Shown here: positions 11,108 through 21,979 of the stretch, piece after piece
Layout: each line of letters opens with the position of its first letter
Numbering within the stretch: the first letter of the stretch is position 1
Assembly: GCA_023213395.1 (NCBI GenBank)
Contig: CM041465.1
Location: 141,677,741-141,741,740 of the forward strand
Direction: 5' to 3'
Origin: Cycas panzhihuaensis
Lineage: Eukaryota; Cycadophyta
DNA: 64,000 nt
Notes under the pieces: model-generated
What the model was told of the DNA's origin: nothing
The model's database searches: none
What the model saw: only the letters and a program-made list of their open reading frames with translations
Translations under genes and position numbers: made by a program

Positions 11108-11857
11108 GGGTAAATCTAAGTGTTGTTGGTACCATTCTTCTGATTCATAGGTTGCAACCTCTTTGTCCAAAGTCTTCCATTTTATAACGTATTCTATAAT
11201 TTCTCTTGAGCATAACTTCTTGGTTCGAGTATGGGAGATTCACTCTGGTTCAATAATTAATTTTCCTTCTTCATTTATTCGGAATCTCATGCGAGTTGTG
11301 ATGTTCTCACCGAGTTTGTGCTTGAGACAAGATACATGGAAGATGTCATGGATGCAGCTGCGTGGTGGTAAAGCCAGCTTGTAAGCTACTTCATCAATCT
11401 TTTGTGTGATTTGAAAGGGACCAAAAAATCGAGGTTCCAACTTCTTCTTATTGCTTCTTTGTACAGTTTCTTACTTGTATGGTTGGAGTCTTAAGAAGAC
11501 CCAATCCCCGATTGAAAATGATCTTTCTGATCTATGAAGGTCTGCTTGTTGCTTCATTCGATTCCTTGTTGTGACCAAGTTGTCTTTTAGTATTTGAATG
11601 GTTTGTTCCATCTGCTCCTATTGTTCTTGGATTGATTGGACCGTGATATTTTTCACCATGTGAGGACTGACGACAGTTCAATCTCGTCAAGTGCTTAGAA
11701 CAATGTCATTTTTGTTGAATTATGATATGTGGTATTATACCACCATTCTGCTAGATGGAGCCATTTATGTCATTGATGTTGTTTGTCATAAGTGAAATTG
11801 CATAAGTATCCTTCCAAGTATTTATTCATAACCTCAGTTTGGCCATCTATCTAAGGA
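11090..11857 (-). pseudogene. Gypsy C integrase C-terminal half and chromodomain
   Basis: Continues the integrase broken by B. On the minus strand from 11857: DGQTEVMNKYLEGYL, HKWLHLAEWWYNTTYH, then the C-terminal barrel with PRFFGPFQITQKIDEVAYKL and HDIFHVSCLKHKLG. After LIIEPE comes a tail with HTRTKKLCSREIIEYVIKWK, ATYESEEWYQQHLDLPIL and GQSMF: the aromatic and WK pattern of a chromodomain, so C is a chromovirus. Stops are present (for example before HTRTKK). The C-terminal end overlaps the hairpin next to the polypurine tract. Confidence 0.85.
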
Positions 11858-11862
11858 TGGTA

Positions 11863-12200
11863 TGATGAGTATAGTCCTAGTCTTATTTTCTAAGTGACAT
11901 TATAAAAAGGTACTTAGGGTACCTAATTATTGTAAAAGTTACTTAGGATACCTAATTATTAACTAGGTACACAGGTGACACATGTCCCACATATAAACTA
12001 ACTTGAGTTTGTATAAATATGTACAACTTTCAAAGGAATCAATGAAGAAAAAGAAAAAGAAGTGAAGGCATTCTTTCTTACCCTCTCCTCTGGCTTTATT
12101 CAGGTCTTGCCTTCTTGAGAACACTCTAAGGCCTGAAGGATCTTCTTTACCTAGGTAATTTTTGTGCTTAAAGAAAGGAGAGCTAATCAAAACCATATCA
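11863..12200 (+). repeat. Gypsy B 5' LTR
   Basis: 338 bp. It carries an A/G-rich insertion near 12047-12068 that the 3' LTR lacks. A TATA-like word TATAAATATG lies at about 12010. It ends ACCATATCA at 12200. Confidence 0.92.
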
Positions 12201-12202
12201 AT

Positions 12203-12213
12203 TGGTATCAAAG
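12203..12213 (+). promoter_or_regulatory. Gypsy B primer binding site (initiator tRNA-Met)
   Basis: TGGTATCAAAG starts two bases after the LTR. The plant initiator tRNA-Met site is TGGTATCAGAGC, so it differs at one position. Minus-strand cDNA synthesis would start here. Confidence 0.88.
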
Positions 12214-12792
12214 TTTAGTCAGTCTCTAGGAAGAACCTGGGAAATTTTTTTTCAGAGGTTGCAAAGGTGTATGGACGGTCGTACGAACATGGTATAAAAT
12301 TGTACAGACGAAACAAAAAGTGCTTAGAATTCAATAAAAATTCACTAGGAGGAGTGCAAAGGTACGGACAACAGACTTCTCTAGAGGATCAAAGTCGGAA
12401 TCTCACTCAAAATCGAGGAATTGAAGAAAAACAAAGGGCATGGGTATAAAGCTTCAACTACAGATTTCTTCCAAAATACTGAGGCAAATCTCTTCAAACT
12501 GCTTTTAAAATTTTCACAATAAACATATCTATCTTTTAAGTATAGACTTGTTGCATAAAATTCCGTTTTTTTTTAAAGAGAAAAAATAGTTATAAAACCC
12601 TAACCGCCGAAATTACTTCAGACGTAAATATTTGTCATAGGAAGAAGCCAAATCAAAAAATGACTACAGAACCTAATAAACATCTCAAATATCTTTCATT
12701 TGAGACTCACTTTATTTTTTGATCGTACAACCATACAGAACTGTACTTTCAGGCATATTTTTTCCCATTTCTCCAATTTTCTAAGCTTTACA

Positions 12793-12793
<1 letters not shown>

Positions 12794-12845
<52 letters not shown>
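12794..12845. repeat. (CT)n(TA)n microsatellite
   Basis: About 31 bases of CT repeat followed by about 20 bases of TA repeat and an A run, in the leader of gypsy B. Confidence 0.95.
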
Positions 12846-12861
12846 TAAAAAAAAAGGGATA

Positions 12862-13095
12862 TAATGCCAGAAGCCCTCTTCACAAGTAGGCATATCACGT
12901 CCAACTACTTCTCTGCATCAGGCATATTGCCATAAGCCCTCTTCACAGGCAGGCGTACCCGTCCAAACTTCTTCTTTGCATTGGGCATATTGCCATAAGC
13001 CCTCTTCACAGGCAGGCATACCCCATACAAATTTACTTTTGTAGTTGTTCGGGCATATTGCCGTAAGCCCTTCCCATAGGCAGGCATACCCTGCA
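12862..13095. repeat. Four spaced copies of a ~40-bp repeat in the B leader
   Basis: The core reads GGGCATATTGCCATAAGCCC followed by TCTTCACAGGCAGGCATACC. It occurs at about 12865, 12922, 12983 and 13051 (spacing about 60, 61 and 68), separated by 20-28 bp of non-repeated sequence. The first copy is the most diverged. Each core contains the small inverted repeat GGCA-TAT-TGCC. The array ends just before the gag ATG at 13103. Its role is unknown; a packaging or translation-control structure is possible. Confidence 0.85.
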
Positions 13096-13102
13096 TACAA
13101 TT

Positions 13103-13990
13103 ATGTCTCTTGATCAAGAGTATCAATCACATCCTGACGTCATTGAACTTTTAACACAAGAGCTTCAGGAACAATGTCAGGATGCTCAAACTTTTCAGCA
13201 AAATTTGGTCACCAGCATGATGACCATGTTTCAATGAATATCACATCAATAAAATGTCCCAACAGTTGTTCTGATCCAATCGACTCCATTCAAATTGGAT
13301 GCTAAAATCAGTATTTCACTTTTTGAAGGTACAATGAATACAGACAAATTGGATGCATGGCTTCAAAGTCTGGAAGCCTATGTCAAAACACAGCAATTCA
13401 TAGAGGCACAAAAAATAATGGTTGCTGAAGTACATATGGCAGAATAGGCACTAACATGGTGGCAAGCATATTCCTGTGATAAACCATTTGTTTCATGGGC
13501 AGAATTCAAAACTATTGTTCGTAGTCGATTCTATCCTTCGGGATACATTGATGGACTCACTATGTTGGCTTCACCTCCGACAAGTTGCAAGCCAAACAAT
13601 TTAGCAATACATTGATGAGCTTGTCAAACTTTCTATACGGTTAGAAGTCTCTAATCCTGACCACATTCTCAAATTGAAATTTATTGGAGGACTCTTTTCA
13701 TCTTTGTAGCGTGAAATGGATCTTCTTCAGATTCCTACACTTGAAGGTACTTATCAATTTGCTCTCAAAATTGAAAATATGCTACAACGAAGACCATGGC
13801 CACCTCCAACATCTGCATCAACATCTAGGGCATTTGATGAGCCACATACAATTAGTACAAAAAAATATTATTCTTTTCACAAGAGTCAAGGCCATACAAA
13901 TGCTGAATGTCAAGCATAACAAAAACCTCGTACCTTGATCGCTGAACATCAGGCACTCGCAGAATCCATTGACATCATAGAGGTACCTGA
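13103..13990 (+). pseudogene. Gypsy B gag
   Basis: The start at 13103 (MSLDQEYQSHPDVIELLTQE) is the first ATG after the leader. A stop follows at about 13238 and the gag core continues in another frame: ISLFEGTMNTDKLDAWLQSL, ALTWWQAYSCDKPFVSWAEF, and RSRFYPSGYIDG (about 13300-13560). Another shift gives DELVKLSIRLEVSNPDHILK and MDLLQIPTLEGTYQFALKIE. A knuckle-like block YSFHKSQGHTNAEC at about 13870 keeps H and the final C but lost the first Cys. It was the structural protein of the particle. Confidence 0.85.
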
Positions 13991-16039
13991 TTTGCAGGCC
14001 CTAGATCCACATCTTGTGTTAATGACCACTAAATATTTTGCTTCTCAGCGAGAGAAATGTTTCATGCAAAATTGTCAAATTAAGAACCACTTAGCTCTAT
14101 GTATCATTGATAATGGAAGCATGAAGAACTTGATTTATCAAGTAATAGTGGATTCTTTACAATTGGTGACCAAGCCACACCCAAAGCCTTATACTCTTGG
14201 GTGAATAAAAGCCAATGGTCATACAATGATGGTCGACAAAATGTGCATTGTTACTTTCGCTATTCCACCATTTCTGGATACAGTTGATTGTGATGTGACT
14301 CCTATGGACTACAACGACATTCTCTTGGGACAACCTTATCAACATGATCGATGGGCATTACATGATGGGTATCATAACACCTACATGCTGTATAAAAATG
14401 GAAAGGCATACAAACTGACTTATGCAGATAATGCTTCTCCGTCCTTGGCCATCATCATAGGAAATCCTGTAGTCAAACTTGTCAACACCTCCAAGCAAAT
14501 GGTACTTTGTGTAATTCATCAAGCAGAAAAAGAAAATTTTACTAAGATGCCTCCTAAAGCAATAAAATCTGTTTTAGATGCACAGTCTGATGTTTTTATA
14601 GAACCTAAGGGACTACCTCCCATACATGCTGTGCAACATTCTATTAATCTTCTTCTAGGTTCTCCACTTCCTAATCAGGCTCCTTATCGCAGGACTCCAC
14701 TCACTCGTGTTGAATTGGAGAGACAACTGACACAGTTCATTGATGAAGATAAAATTCAACCTAGTTGTTCTCCTTGTGGTTCAACCGCAATTCTCATTCT
14801 AGAAAAGAATAAAGAATGGTGTTTGTATATTGATTATCGAGCTCTAAACAAAATCACTATTAAAAATCAATATCCCTTGCCACACATTGATGATTTGTTA
14901 GATCATCTCAGAGGAGCCAAATATTTTACAAAAATTGATTTGGCCTCTGGATACCATCAAGTTCGAGTCGAAGCTCAAGATACATGGAAAACAACTTTCA
15001 AGACTCAAAATGGCCTTTATGAGTGGTTAATCATGCCCTTCTATTTAACTAATGCTCCTACTACTTTTATGTGACTTATCAATGATATTTTTCGCCCTTA
15101 TTTGGGTAAATTTATCATTGCCTATCTTGATGATATCTTGGTCTTCAGCGACAATTTGGAAGAACATTTGCATCATGTCAATACCGTCATGGCTTTGTTA
15201 TGAAAACATCAACTCAAAGCCAAATTTGAAAAATGTTTCTTCACATAGGACTCTATCTCTTGTCTGGGTTTATCATTGACAAGGACAGCATCCATGTTGA
15301 TCCAGACAAGGTCCGAATAATTCAGCAATGGCCAACCCCTTCTACTTTAACTAAACTCAAAAGTTTTCTTAGTTTTGTCAACTTTTATAGGAAATTAATC
15401 TCTCACTTTTCTAGCATTACACATCCTCTCAACATTCTTACCAAAAATTCCACAAGTTTTATCTGGAACTCCTCTGTTGAATCAGCTTTCCAAAAACTCA
15501 AGATTGCCCTCTGTACTGCACCCATTTTTCATCTTCCCAATCTCACTCAACCCTTTGAACTAGAAATTGATGCTTCCCAATTTGCCCTTGGCGCCGTACT
15601 TAACCAAGGAGGACATCCTATTGCTTATCATTTTGAAACTTTCTCCCAAGCTAAACTCAATTACAACACTTATGACAAAAAAATTTATGCCCTTGTCCAA
15701 GCTCTGCATCTTTGGAGGCACTTTCTCCTTGGCAATGAAACCATTGTTCATACTAATCACCAACCACTACAGTTTCTTAATTCACAATCCAAAATCCAAG
15801 AACATATACATCTTAAGTGGCCTTCTTATATTCAACAATTCCAACAAGTTATTAAATACAAAAAAGGAGTTTCTAACAAGGTCGTTGATTTTCTCAGTCG
15901 ACCTCCTACCTTAGCCTTAGCCACCTTCCTCACCACCACACTCAATCTATATTCTGAATGGCAACACTTGCTTCCTTCTGATCCCTTACTTTGGTCTTAT
16001 CCTTACTACCTTGTCTCAACCTACACAAACCAATCTTGA
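13991..16039 (+). pseudogene. Gypsy B protease, reverse transcriptase, RNase H
   Basis: The protease shows LCIIDNGSMKNLI (the family usually has D-[ST]-G) near 14100 and DILLGQPYQHDRW. RT runs through PYRRTPLTRVELERQLTQFI, YIDYRALNKITIKNQYPLPH, FTKIDLASGYHQV and MPFYLTNAPTTF. A stop sits at 15072-15074. The active site YLDDILVFSDN (about 15124-15156) is intact in the next stretch. After a frameshift near 15240 the frame stays open to 16039: FIIDKDSIHVDPDKVRIIQQ and RNase H with LEIDASQFALGAVLNQGG, YNTYDKKIYALVQAL, VHTNHQPLQFLN. This is the longest near-intact pol in the window, needing few changes to read through, but it is not functional as written. Confidence 0.9.
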
Positions 16040-17402
16040 ACCCTTTTTGGATTATCATCTCAAAAATGGACTCCTCTACAAAGTGAATCATGTGTGTGTT
16101 CCAGTGGGCACTCCGTGCCAACAGATACTTAAAGAAGTTCATTCTTCAACTTGTGGCAAACACTTTGGAATGCATAAAACTCTTCAGCATCTTCAATGAT
16201 ATTTTTAATGGCCTTCTATGCAAAAGACAATTGCAAATTATATACAACATTGCTCTCTCTATAGTTAATCCAAACCATCTAATTGTAAACTTGGACTTTG
16301 TCAACCACTTCCTGTTCCTAGCCGACCTTGGGAATCTATTTCGATGGACTTCGTCAGCGGGACTTCCTACAACTCAGCATGGTCACAACTACGTATCCGT
16401 CATTGTTTGTCGGTTCTCCAAAATGGCAATCTTTATTCCCTGCACTAAAAACATCTATGCTTCTCACACTGCAGACTTATTTTTTAAGCATGTTTGGAGT
16501 CTTTATGGACTTCCCCTTTCTATAATTTCTGATAGGGATAGTCAATTTCTCAGCGATTTTTGGAAGTCTCTATGGAAGCTGCTTGGTTGTCAACTTAAGT
16601 ATTCAACATCGTTTCATCCTTAGACTTATGGCCAAACGAAAGTGGTTAATCGCACCACAGTACATACGCCGCATTTACCAACATAGCAATAAACAGTGGG
16701 ACACACATCTTCATCATATCTAGCACAATTATAATTGAGCAACTCACGTTTCTCTTGGACGATCTCCTTTTGAAGTTTGCTATGGATATCAACCACTTGC
16801 TCCTTATGAACTCTCAGTTCTTATACCTTCTTCTGTAACAGGGCATGAACAAAAGGAACAACATAAAGTTGTTTCTTTTATTGATCACATGACCAAACTG
16901 CACTCCAAGATCAGCTAGATTCTTCATCAGATGCAAATCAAATATAAGTCCGCTCAAGATCAGCATCATTTGGTAAGTTCCTTTAGAGTTGGTGATAAAG
17001 TTTGGCTCCACCTTGATCGTAAACAGTTTAAGCATCAACATAAGCTTAAACCTATTTGGTTTGGTCCACATACTATCCTTCAAGCAATAGGACTAAATGC
17101 TCTTCGCCTTGATCTACCTGCACATTTAGGAATTCATGATGTTGTTAATATTAATCAGCTCAAGTTATATGAGCCACCACATTTGGAAATTGAACCTCCT
17201 CCCACTCATCCTATTGATACAATTCCAGATTTCTAGCCTCTTATTTCTGAAGACACCATTCTCGACACTTGACATTAGTGGACGCAACAACGCACTACAA
17301 CCACATATCTCCTTGGTCGAAAAGGAACTCTACCCACCAATGCCAAATGGGTCTCTAAATCAACACTCAAGGAACATTTTCCCCATCTTTAGCAAAAGTT
17401 AG
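16040..17402 (+). pseudogene. Gypsy B integrase and C-terminal tail
   Basis: The zinc-binding region lies at about 16070-16270 (VCVPVGTPCQQILKEVHSST, HFGMHKTLQHLQ). The core shows MDFVSG, a frameshift, VSVIVCRFSKMAIFIP, SLYGLPLSIISDRDSQFLSD and YGQTKVVNRTT, where the expected catalytic Glu is Lys. From 16931 the C-terminal barrel reads FRVGDKVWLHLDRKQFKHQH, IWFGPHTILQAIGLNALRLD and DVVNINQLKLYE. A tail (YLLGRKGTLPTNAKWVSKST, about 17310) resembles a diverged chromodomain or related tail; this is uncertain. Stops occur throughout. Confidence 0.85.
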
Positions 17403-17416
17403 GGGCAATTTCTTTT

Positions 17417-17750
17417 TAAGTAGGAAGGAAAATGATGAGTATAGTCCTAGTCTTATTTTCTAAGTGACATTGTAAAAAGGTACTTAGGGTACCTAATTAT
17501 TGTAAAAGTTACTTAGGATACCTAATTATTAATTAGGTACATAGGTGACACATGTTCCACATACAAACTAGGTTGAGTTTGTATAAATATGTATAACTTT
17601 CAAAGGAATCAATGAAGACGTTCTTTCTTACTCTCTCCTCTGGCTTTATTCAGGTCCTGCCTTCTTGAGAGCACTCTGAGGCCTAAAGGATCTTCTTTAC
17701 TTATGCAATTTTTGTGCTTAAAGCAAGGAGTGCTAATCAAAACCATATCA
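17417..17750 (+). repeat. Gypsy B polypurine tract and 3' LTR
   Basis: The purine tract AAGTAGGAAGGAAAA ends at 17432, and the LTR TGATGAGTATAG begins at 17433 and runs 318 bp to ATATCA. It is followed by the duplicated target TGGTA. Unlike A and C, no AGGG-loop hairpin is seen upstream of this tract. Confidence 0.92.
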
Positions 17751-17755
17751 TGGTA

Positions 17756-18330
17756 TGCTTTGCTCATGGATAATTTTGTTCATTTGTGTTTGAATAGGTC
17801 CTGCCAAAAATGACTAGTGAACTTAGAGTCACAATCATTGAATATAATTTTGGGGAAGCTATGTAAGTGATGTATTTCTCTCATGGAGAGTTCTGCGACC
17901 TGGCTGCCTTTTACCATTGAATGGATCCCTCTGAAATGTGCATATTTTATTAGTCTATCAACAACTACAAAAATAATGTCTTTATCTTTAGATTTAGGTA
18001 GATCGGTGATGAAATCCATTCAAATGTCTTCCCATTTTTATTGTGAGATGGGCAATGGTTGTAGCAGGTCGAGACTTTTTAAACTTTCACATTTGTTTCT
18101 TTGACAGGAGTTGCATTCGACAATGAATCTATAGATGTCTTCCTTCATGCCTTAACGAAAGAGAGATCCGCATAACTTGTGATATGTTTTGTCGATTCTA
18201 CTGTGACCTACTGCAGGGATTGAGTGTGTTTCTTCGAGTATCTTGTATCTTAGATGTGATGTTGATGGGATCAATATTTTTCTCTTCCTTAAAATTAGAT
18301 TCCCTTACACTTTGAACTATGTGGATCCTT
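17756..18330 (-). pseudogene. Gypsy C integrase, N-terminal half
   Basis: On the minus strand: the HHCC zinc region (about 18100-18230, with CHECNSCQ-like spacing), then MDFITDLPKSKDKDIIFVVV, DRLIKYAHFRGIHSMVKGSQ and FPKIIFNDCDSKFTSHFWQD. The first catalytic Asp (MDF) and the second (NDCD) are visible. The reading is cut at 17756 by B and resumes at 11857 with DGQTEVMNK. Confidence 0.85.
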
Positions 18331-18439
18331 GGTCTTGTATTTCCTTCAAGATCTTCTAGATAGAATGGTCATTCAAGTACTCCTAAACTAGTTCCTATAT
18401 CCAACTTAGTGTTGCCTTCGAGATTGTTTGTGAGGATGT

Positions 18440-19660
18440 GCCATCCATGTTATCCTCTAGTATTTGTGATAGAGCATCTGCAATGATATTGTCTTTTCCC
18501 TTTTTGTATAGAATGGTCAAATTAAATGTTTGGAGTTTTTTGACCCATTTTTGTTGCTCATCGGACAATATTTACTACTTGAGAAAATACTTAAGGCTAT
18601 CATGGTCAGTATTGATGACGAACTTGTTCCCTAGAAAATATTGGTGTCATTTGTGTATTGCATGCATTATTGCAAGCATTTCCTTGTCGTATATAGGTTT
18701 GATGCATTCCCTAGTGTTGAGCTTTCGACTTTGGTAAGTGAGGGGTTGATCGTTTTGTAGGACTATTCCCACTCCTACGTCGAATGCATCACATTCTAGT
18801 GTAAAGGGTTGGGAGAAATCTGGAGTTGCGAGAACTACTACAGTGACCATAGCTGACTTTAGTTCCTAGAAGGCATTTTGTGTTGTAGGGTGGCATAACA
18901 AGGTATCTTTCCTCATCAAATCTATTAATGGTGAGGCGATGCTCACGTATCCCTGGATAAATTTTCAAAGGAATTCGGCTACTCTTAAGAAAGCCCATAC
19001 GCCTATTACATTCTTTGGTGTAGGCCAATTTATGATTGCTTGGACTTTTTTTGGGATCTATTTTAATGCCTTCTTGAGTGATGATATGGCCTAGATATTC
19101 CAATTCTATTCTTTCAAAGGTGCATTCACCTTTGTTGGAAAAAAATTGGTTTTCTTGTAGGATTTACAGAATAGACCGAACGTGGCATTGTAAATTAGGA
19201 TGTCATAAAAGAAAATGAGCACGAACTTTCACAGGAAGGGTTTGAATATCACATTCATGGTACTTTAGAATGTTGTTGGTGCATTTATTAGGCTGAATGG
19301 CATGACCCAAAATTCAAATAAATCCTCATATGTGCAAAATGTTGTTTAATACACATCTTTTGGTTTGATACGGATTTGATAGTACCCTGAACAAAAGTCA
19401 ATTTTTGAAAAGTATCTTGCTCCATGAATTTTATTTAATAAGTCATCGATCTGTGGAATAGGGTAACGATTTTTAACCGTTAGCTTATTCAATCCCCGAT
19501 AATCTACACACATCTAATAGGACCCATCCTTCTTGTGATTTAGTATGATTGGGGATGCAAAACGACTTGTAGTGGTTGAGATATATCCCTATTGTAGGAG
19601 GTCCTTGGTGATCTATTCTATCTCCCTTTTCAGATGATAAGGATGTTAGTAGGGTTGGGT
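18440..19660 (-). pseudogene. Gypsy C reverse transcriptase and RNase H
   Basis: Minus strand, from high to low: FSKIDFCSGYYQIRIKPKDV (about 19390), VMPFSLINAPTTF (about 19290), then the active site, which reads IFFYDILIY (about 19200). The usual [YF]-[FL]-D-D has lost its first Asp, so the enzyme is dead by that change as well as by stops. RNase H at 18647-18850 shows ATPDFSQPFTLECDAFDVGV and YDKEMLAIMHAIHK. Frameshifts lie between 18850 and 19100. Confidence 0.83.
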
Positions 19661-20482
19661 GTTTACTGGGGCTGCTCCAAGTGGTAGTTTGATGTGATGT
19701 TGGGAATCTTGTTCTGTGGGTAAACCCTATGGTTCTTCAAAAACTTTACTATATTGGGTAATGTATCTTGGATTTCTACTAGTACATCTTCTATGGCAAT
19801 CTTATAACATATCAGTATAAATGATGTGGGGTTCTTCCTCAATCTTTTTTCCATTCGATGAGTTGTTACTAGTTGAGTTGGAGCTGTATCAGGTGCTCTA
19901 AGTTAGTATGCGTAATCTTTCTGCTTGAAGCTTATGCACCAAATTTTATAATTCGTGGTAACATATCCTAATGTCTCTAGCCACTGGATACCCTAGACTG
20001 TGTCTATTCCTCCAATTTCCATAGCAAACATGCAAGTAGTTATTGCATAATTTTCAATTTGTAAGTTTACTTTGGGGTAGAATCCTCTGCATGACATGGT
20101 TTTTCCATTTGCGATTGATACTTGGAAGGTGTCTAACACTTGAATTTGTAGGCCCTATTTCTTCAATGTTGTTTTGTTGATAAAGTTCTGGGTACTACTA
20201 CTATCTATGAGAATAGCTACTAAGAATCCCTTAATCTTCCCCTAGAATTTTAAGGTTTGGGGTGTGGTGACATCCCCAGTGATCGATTGTAAAGAAATTT
20301 GGACATGTTCGGTATTTGTCATGGTTGTGTCTTCTACTTCTATTTTTCTAGGATCTTCTAGAAGTTCTTCTTCCTCCTTCATTGGATTGCCTACCACTTC
20401 GTTATTTATTATAAATACCTTCTTTGATGTACATTGATGTCCCCTACTCCATTTTTCTCTACACTTGAAGCAAGTCCCTTGC
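19661..20482 (-). pseudogene. Gypsy C zinc knuckle, protease and linker
   Basis: CFKCREKWSRGHQC (about 20420-20470) is the knuckle form common in plant chromovirus gag. The protease block follows: LKFGKIKGFLV-like, then AILIDSSSTQNFINKTTL (about 20170-20230), where the catalytic D-[ST]-G reads D-S-S. A linker with EKRLRKNPTSFILICYKIAI leads to RT. Stops break the frame in several places. Confidence 0.78.
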
Positions 20483-20910
20483 TGTAGCGATTTGGTTATA
20501 CTTTTATAGCAATTTTCCTAAAAAATACAGGTACTAATCCACAAAAACAATAACTAGATGCTATTCAATAGGAAAATGAACAAGGAATAGGAATTACAGA
20601 ATCCACAGAAGTACATAATAATCTTTATTGTCAAATAATACCAAAATAGAACGAAATTACAATGAAATACCAATCTTTCCTAAAGAAGTGAACTTCCCTC
20701 TTTGAGGTGAGGAACCCTCCAAATTGCAACTCCCAAATGGGCGAGCTAATTGCAGCCCTAGAATCGAAAATACGTAGCCAAAAGAACCTCTGAATGATGG
20801 TTTGGGATGCGGCCCAAACTTCCTATATATAGTGATCAAAATACTTCAATTAGAAGTCGGCCACACTAGGTGATATTATCCTTAATATTGCTCAAATAGA
20901 AGTTAGCCAG
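20483..20910 (-). mobile_element. Solo LTR inserted in gypsy C gag
   Basis: The gag frame of C is interrupted between the capsid part (SVYNLTGPNMGQKQN, about 20950-20990) and the zinc knuckle (from 20482 down). The insert starts TGTAGCGATTTGG at 20483. It contains the LTR module GCAGCCCTAG, CTTCCCTCTTTGAGGTGAGG (20690-20770) and, near 20823, TATATATAG. No primer site, purine tract or coding part accompanies it, so it is best read as a solo LTR left by recombination between two LTRs. The right boundary is uncertain by a few tens of bases. Confidence 0.65.
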
Positions 20911-21808
20911 AACTTCTCTTATTTTTCTATTGTTTTTTTTCCCAAGCGAGGATTCTGTTTTTGTCCCATATTTGGTCCAGTTAGGTTGTAAACTGAGATA
21001 GTTGTTTTGTTCATTTCACCAATTAAAGGTACCCCTGCTTTCCCTATATTTTGCTTCTATATTTGTAGCAAGTCTAATGGATTTCCTTATGTTGGTTGCC
21101 CCAATTGTTTTTATACGATATTTGATGTGGCCTTTGAATCCTCCAATATAAGTTTCGGTCATGAGATCACCTGGTAATGTGAAGGAACCAAACTTTGTAG
21201 AGCTCGGAATCATTCTATATAGGATTGAACCATTCCTACTTGTTGTAGTTAGGTGAGTTGGGAGAAGTAATCTATATTCCAGGTTTCTTCATGTTGTTCT
21301 ATTAGTGCATCCTTTAGTGAATCCCAGTTGTTTGTATTTTGCCTAGGAAGTCTCTTCCACCAATTGAACCATTAGAGTGCTTTGCCATAGAGATGAAAAG
21401 ATGCTCCTAAGGATTTCTTGTGGTTGGACAGATCGTATTCTTGGAAGTAAGATTCCATCTGGAGCTCCAACTATGAATATCCCTTAACCTATTTGTGTCA
21501 AATTTCTCCAAAAGAAACCCCATTCCTCGAAGCCCATACCTTGGTTCAATATCCCTTGAGTTCTTTTGTCCATAGTCTTTGGGGCTCCTTTCAAATTCTT
21601 TTTGTTCCTGGTGTCCTCGAAGAGGGTTTTTTGTTATCGATTCCCCCTCTTCTTTTTGTTTATCAAGCCTTTTGGTTAGGTTGTATATTTCAAGGCAGAT
21701 ACTATGTAGGCTATTTTCTAGGTGGTTTGATACTTTGTCCAAGTTATCAATTAATTGGTCTACCCTTTTGTTTATGCCTTCTAAAGTTACTGATTGAGTG
21801 TTAACCAT
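20911..21808 (-). pseudogene. Gypsy C gag
   Basis: The ATG at 21808 (MVNTQSVTLEGINKRVDQLI) is the first after the primer site. A coiled-coil-like stretch (DNLDKVSNHLENSLHSICLE, LTKRLDKQKEEGES) is followed by the gag core: FLLEKFDTNRLRDIHSW, YDLSNHKKSLGASFHLYGKA, NWWKRLPRQNTNNWDSLKDA. Stops and frameshifts are present. M at 60.06-60.5 kb has a related gag N terminus (ALEKFDPKKVQDI). Confidence 0.82.
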
Positions 21809-21979
21809 TTTATCAGGTTGTAGAGTTTTCCCTAACCTTAATTCCTTTTTTTTTTTGAGGGGGGGGGGGGGGGCGGAAGAACTAATACAATAAAGTTTTA
21901 GGGAAATAGGATTATAATTTTCTTATTGATGACTAGATTTTCCATAGGATTTGCTTTTGAACGAAGCTTTGATATCACT
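21809..21979 (-). promoter_or_regulatory. Gypsy C leader, G-run and primer site
   Basis: On the minus strand the primer site is TGATATCAAAGC at 21966-21977, two mismatches from the initiator tRNA-Met site. The leader contains a mononucleotide tract at 21847-21873 (plus strand: T run, then 15 G). Confidence 0.78.

Larger units (their letters stand above)
12214..13102 (+). other. Gypsy B leader with microsatellite and spaced repeats
   Basis: The roughly 900-bp untranslated leader holds a (CT)n run then a (TA)n run at 12794-12845, followed by spaced repeats at 12862-13095. The remainder shows no coding potential. Confidence 0.75.
11863..17750 (+). mobile_element. Gypsy element B, complete copy inserted in C
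   Basis: LTRs at 11863-12200 and 17433-17750 begin TGATGAG and end ATATCA, with the target duplication TGGTA at 11858-11862 and 17751-17755. Primer site, gag, protease, RT, RNase H, integrase and polypurine tract are in the usual order. By eye the LTRs differ by about 18 substitutions over some 318 aligned bases, mostly transitions, plus a roughly 20-bp indel. It is the innermost full element, so it inserted after A and C. It is the least broken element here but still has stops. Confidence 0.93.

Noticed and set aside
12862-13095. CRISPR-like array of repeats and spacers
   Set aside because: Only four diverged units of unequal spacing, inside the leader of a plant gypsy element, with no cas-like genes.
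12905-13126. Minus-strand ORF with repeated LPVKRAYGNMP
   Set aside because: It is the translation of the leader repeat array against the sense of gypsy B; no start context or homology.
20657-20839. Minus-strand ORF inside the solo LTR
   Set aside because: A 60-codon frame in LTR sequence without homology or matching frames in related LTRs.
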